A stretch of DNA of 8,787 nt from Thermoleophilia bacterium (lineage in GTDB: Bacteria > Actinomycetota > Thermoleophilia > Gaiellales > Gaiellaceae): contig JAOUEK010000052.1 of NCBI GenBank assembly GCA_029858755.1, positions 1 to 8,787 on the forward strand, given 5' to 3'. A model generated the notes under the pieces. The model searched no databases, was not told the DNA's origin, and saw nothing but the letters and a program-made list of their open reading frames with translations. Position numbers and translations under genes: made by a program. Positions within the stretch are counted from its first letter, which is position 1; every line of letters begins with the position of its first letter. Positions 6,474 through 8,787 of this stretch are shown one piece after another.

Positions 6474-7448
6474 ATGGAGGTGAGACGTCCGGTCGAGGGG
6501 GACTTCTCCGACGTGCTGGCGCTCGTTCAGGCCTACGACCGCTCGATGTTCGGTGAGACCGACTGGACCGCGGCGGAGCTCCGCGACGAATGGCGCGACG
6601 TCGACCTCGATCGCGACGCCTGGGTGATCGAGCTCGGCGACGCGATCGCCGGCTATACGACGTTCCGCGACCGCGGCGGCGGCACGTTGCTCGCCGACGG
6701 GTACGTCCACCCGGACGCTCGCGGGCGCGGGGTGGGCGGAGCGATCCTGACCGTGACCGAGGAGCGGGCGCGCGAGGCTGCGGCCGGCGCATCCCCGTCC
6801 GAGCGGATCGTGCTGCGCAACGCCACCCTGCTCGCCCCGGACGGCGACGCAGCGGACGCGCTGTACGAGAGCCACGGCTACGCGGCGGTGCGTCACTTCT
6901 GGCGGATGGTCGCCGACCTCGACCGAGAGCCGGCTTCCCCACGCGCTCCGGATGGGGTCGCGATCGAGCCGTACGCGCACGAGCGCGACGCCCGCGCCGT
7001 CCACGCGGCGATCCAGGAGGCGTTCACCGACCACTGGGAGCACAGGCACGTGCCGTGGGAGGACTGGGAGCGGGAGCGGCTCGGCCGCAGCGGCTTCGAC
7101 CCGACCCTGTGGCTCGTGGCCCGATCCCGCGACGAGGTCGCCGGGGCCGCGCTCGTCTCGTGGAAGACGAGTGGCGACTGGGGGTTCGTGGACACGATCG
7201 GGGTGCGGCGTCCATGGCGCGGCCGGGGCGTCGGCGAGGCGCTGCTGCGCTCGGCGTTCCGCGAGTTGTGGCTCCGGGGCGAGCGCCGGGTCGCGCTCGG
7301 CGTCGATGCGCAGAGCCCGACCGGTGCGACGCGCCTCTACGAGCGGGTCGGGATGACCGTCCTCTGGCGGGCCGTCGTCTGGGAGAAGGAGCTTCGTGCC
7401 GAGGTGGCCACCGGACGAGCGCCGGACGCTCGAGCGGCGGCGCCGTGA
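6474..7448 (+). CDS. Tandem GNAT-family N-acetyltransferase
   Basis: This 324-residue protein carries two GNAT (Gcn5-related) acyl-CoA-dependent acetyltransferase domains. The first covers about 1-150, with the acetyl-CoA-binding motif A at VHPDARGRGVGGAIL (R83-x-x-G86-x-G88) and a C-terminal LYESHGYAAVRHFW. The second covers about 160-310, with motif A at VRRPWRGRGVGEALL (R249-x-x-G252-x-G254) and LYERVGMTVLWR. Both domains keep motif A, so both may bind acetyl-CoA. ATG 6474 is preferred over an in-frame GTG at 6366 because the extra 36 residues look non-coding and a TACGCT hexamer sits 7 nt before the ATG. The layout and size resemble mycothiol synthase MshD, but many actinobacterial tandem GNATs have other substrates, so the substrate is left open. 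Its stop overlaps the next gene's start (GTGA), implying joint expression. Confidence 0.85.
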   Translation: MEVRRPVEGDFSDVLALVQAYDRSMFGETDWTAAELRDEWRDVDLDRDAWVIELGDAIAGYTTFRDRGGGTLLADGYVHPDARGRGVGGAILTVTEERAREAAAGASPSERIVLRNATLLAPDGDAADALYESHGYAAVRHFWRMVADLDREPASPRAPDGVAIEPYAHERDARAVHAAIQEAFTDHWEHRHVPWEDWERERLGRSGFDPTLWLVARSRDEVAGAALVSWKTSGDWGFVDTIGVRRPWRGRGVGEALLRSAFRELWLRGERRVALGVDAQSPTGATRLYERVGMTVLWRAVVWEKELRAEVATGRAPDARAAAP

Positions 7449-8212
7449 GCGCACTGCGGGCGCGTTGCCACGCGTGCCGGACAATGACTGCGGTCGCCGT
7501 GGGCTCGGGCTACGAGTGCCATCGCTGCGGCGCCGTCGCCTCCGCCGGCTTGGTGCGAGTCCCGCGCGCGTGGGGCTCCGGCGGGGAGGCGATGGCCGAG
7601 GCTGCCGCCCTCCCGCTGTCCTTCCCGGAAGCGTCGATCGTGGTCTGCGACTCGCTGGAGGAGCAGACCGCTGCGATCGCGCGTGGGCTGCCGCAGCGCC
7701 CGCTCGTGCTCGGCTGCTGCTGCTGCGCGCACACCGGAGCGATCAAGGGGCTCGCCGCGCGGGGTGGGCGCCTGGCCGTGATCTGGCTCGACGCCCACGG
7801 CGACCTCAACACGGCCGCGACGTCGCCCTCCGGCAACGCGTGGGGGATGCCGCTGCGGGTCGCGCTCGACGAGGGCATGGTGGACGTGTCGCGCGTCGCG
7901 CTCGTCGGCGCGCGCAACCTCGATCCACCCGAGGCCGAGTTCATCGCCGCAGCGGGGATCGACGACGACGTGGAGCGGGCGCTGACCACCGCGGACGGCG
8001 TGTATGTGGCGCTCGACGCCGACGTGCTCGCGCCGGGGGAGATCTCGTGCTTCATGCCGGAGCCGGGTGGGCCGAGCGTCGACGAGGCGGTGGCGCTCCT
8101 GCAGCGGTTGGCTGCGTGCGGCACGCCGCTGGCAGGGATGGGCCTGACCGGGCTGCGCCCGGACGCCGATCCGGCCGCTCTCACGAGGATCACCACCGCC
8201 GTCGGGCTGTAA
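7445..8212 (+). CDS. Arginase-fold hydrolase with N-terminal zinc ribbon and altered first metal motif
   Basis: This 255-residue protein belongs to the arginase/agmatinase/formimidoylglutamase (ureohydrolase) superfamily. Three family motifs are clear: WLDAHGDLNT (D116, H118, D120), ALDADVLAP (D191, D193) and MPEPGG (E206). RNLDPPE (157-163) also matches the family. The first motif, normally GGDHS with a metal-binding His, reads GCCCCAH (90-96): four TGC codons in a row, with a His three residues after the usual place. Known arginases use two Mn2+ ions; this site may bind a different metal or be altered in activity. The N terminus has Cys pairs C8-x2-C11 and C25-x2-C28, forming a likely zinc ribbon that ordinary arginases lack. 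The substrate cannot be deduced. The protein is shorter than typical members (about 300). GTG 7445 overlaps the GNAT stop and leaves the zinc ribbon complete, so the two genes are likely co-translated. Confidence 0.8.
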   Translation: MSALRARCHACRTMTAVAVGSGYECHRCGAVASAGLVRVPRAWGSGGEAMAEAAALPLSFPEASIVVCDSLEEQTAAIARGLPQRPLVLGCCCCAHTGAIKGLAARGGRLAVIWLDAHGDLNTAATSPSGNAWGMPLRVALDEGMVDVSRVALVGARNLDPPEAEFIAAAGIDDDVERALTTADGVYVALDADVLAPGEISCFMPEPGGPSVDEAVALLQRLAACGTPLAGMGLTGLRPDADPAALTRITTAVGL

Positions 8213-8252
8213 CCGTTCCGCCCACGCGCCGGTCGAACGACGTGGTGAGTTC

Positions 8253-8258
8253 TAAGAT
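8253..8258 (+). promoter_or_regulatory. TAAGAT, candidate -10 element for accD
   Basis: TAAGAT fits TANNNT and ends 7 nt before ATG 8266. It overlaps an in-frame ATG at 8257, which argues that 8266 is the start used if transcription begins here. The 40 bp between the arginase-like gene's stop (8212) and this hexamer show no clear -35 or terminator. Confidence 0.4.
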
Positions 8259-8265
8259 GGCCCAG

Positions 8266-8787
8266 ATGGCCGCCGCCGACCGCATCGACGTCTCGATCGA
8301 GCACAAGCGGTCGGAGCCGGGCGACACGTCGGGCAAGGCGCACCCGAACACCTGTCCCGGCTGCGGCTCGCACTACCGCGACGAGGAGCTGCGACTGCAC
8401 CTGTACGTGTGCCAGCAGTGCGACCATCACTTCCCCGTGCGAAGCCGCGAGCGGATCCTGCAGCTCGCCGACCCGGGCACCTTCGAGGAGTCGGACGCCG
8501 ACCTGCGGTCGGCGGACCCGCTCTCCTTCTTCGACCTCAAGCCGTACGTCGAGCGGCTCGCCGAGGCCGAGGTGGCCACGGGCCTCGGAGACGCCCTCGT
8601 CGCGGGCATTGCCGAGATCGAGGGGCACGCTTGCCGGCTCGCGGTGATGGATTTCTCGTTCATGGGCGGCTCGATGGGCAGCGTCGTCGGCGAGAAGTTC
8701 GTTCGGGCGTGCGAGGCCGCGGTCGACGACGGGCTCCCGCTCGTCTCCGTCTCCGCCTCGGGCGGCGCGCGCATGCAGGAGGGGATC
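8266..8787 (+). CDS. accD: Acetyl-CoA carboxylase carboxyltransferase beta subunit AccD (3' end outside window)
   Basis: The first 174 residues are present and the frame is open at the right edge. AccD, with AccA, transfers the carboxyl group from biotin-BCCP to acetyl-CoA, making malonyl-CoA for FabD. The N-terminal zinc finger is C30-x2-C33-x15-C49-x2-C52, the spacing seen in bacterial AccD. The following stretches match closely: DHHFPVRSRERI, DPLSFFDLKPY, VMDFSFMGGSMGSVVGEKF and SASGGARMQEG, the last being the acetyl-CoA-side oxyanion region. ATG 8266 is chosen from the TAAGAT spacing; ATG 8257, three codons upstream, is possible and has a GGTGAG (8244-8249) before it. Whether the protein continues as an AccD-AccA fusion cannot be seen. 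Its position in a fatty-acid cluster supports AccD over the propionyl-CoA carboxylase type, which lacks this zinc finger. Confidence 0.94.
   Translation, partial: MAAADRIDVSIEHKRSEPGDTSGKAHPNTCPGCGSHYRDEELRLHLYVCQQCDHHFPVRSRERILQLADPGTFEESDADLRSADPLSFFDLKPYVERLAEAEVATGLGDALVAGIAEIEGHACRLAVMDFSFMGGSMGSVVGEKFVRACEAAVDDGLPLVSVSASGGARMQEGI

Noticed and set aside
3655..6942. A 1095-codon open frame on the minus strand
   Set aside because: It runs antisense through fabD, fabG, fabF and the GNAT gene, all of which have intact catalytic motifs. Its translation is Arg/Gly/His/Val-rich with no domain. Long antisense frames are expected opposite GC3-rich genes.
6474..7448. Assigning the tandem GNAT as mycothiol synthase MshD
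   Set aside because: Size and double-domain layout fit, but no substrate-specific residues could be verified by eye and no other mycothiol genes are nearby.
1..8787. tRNA or rRNA genes, CRISPR arrays, insertion sequences, prophage or toxin-antitoxin genes
   Set aside because: None was recognised on either strand. Composition is uniform and all genes are housekeeping-like or coupled to them.

Overview
The window is very GC-rich and strongly biased to G/C at third codon positions. Every supported gene is on the + strand and they are tightly packed. The gene content, frequent GTG starts, 4-bp stop/start overlaps and apparent leaderless starts fit a high-GC actinobacterium. The repeat-rich secreted protein at the left edge and the style of the fatty-acid cluster suggest the Thermoleophilia side (Gaiellales/Solirubrobacterales), but this placement is inference from gene style and not from a marker gene.

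Layout. Positions 1-1076 hold the 3' part of a protein built of FlgD/Ig-like beta modules with two SPNGDG-type motifs. Positions 1107-4836 hold a compact run: an ECF-type sigma factor, then fabZ, fabH, fabD and fabG. Three of the four junctions overlap (GTGA or ATGA); the fourth, fabH-fabD, has a 25-nt gap with a strong Shine-Dalgarno site. fabF follows at 4846-6099 after 9 nt. A gene-free stretch of 374 bp (6100-6473) holds a hairpin and a pair of overlapping palindromes. A two-gene unit then encodes a tandem-GNAT acetyltransferase and a small arginase-fold protein with an N-terminal zinc ribbon and an altered first metal motif. The window ends inside accD, the carboxyltransferase beta subunit of acetyl-CoA carboxylase.

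How the genes work together. AccD helps make malonyl-CoA, FabD loads malonate on ACP, FabH starts the chain, FabF elongates it, FabG reduces the 3-keto group and FabZ dehydrates. The window lacks an ACP gene, an enoyl reductase and the other acetyl-CoA carboxylase subunits, so these must lie elsewhere. The missing acpP is notable because fabG and fabF are adjacent where acpP often sits.

Start signals fall into three classes. fabZ, fabH, fabG and the arginase-like gene start inside the previous stop codon. fabD has a strong Shine-Dalgarno site. The sigma factor, fabF, the GNAT gene and accD each have a TANNNT hexamer ending 6 or 7 nt before the start codon, as expected for leaderless transcripts. 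This suggests up to four transcription units. The least ordinary items are the sigma factor translationally coupled to fabZ, with an ECF-type promoter candidate upstream, and the arginase-like protein in which GGDHS is replaced by a GCCCC sequence.
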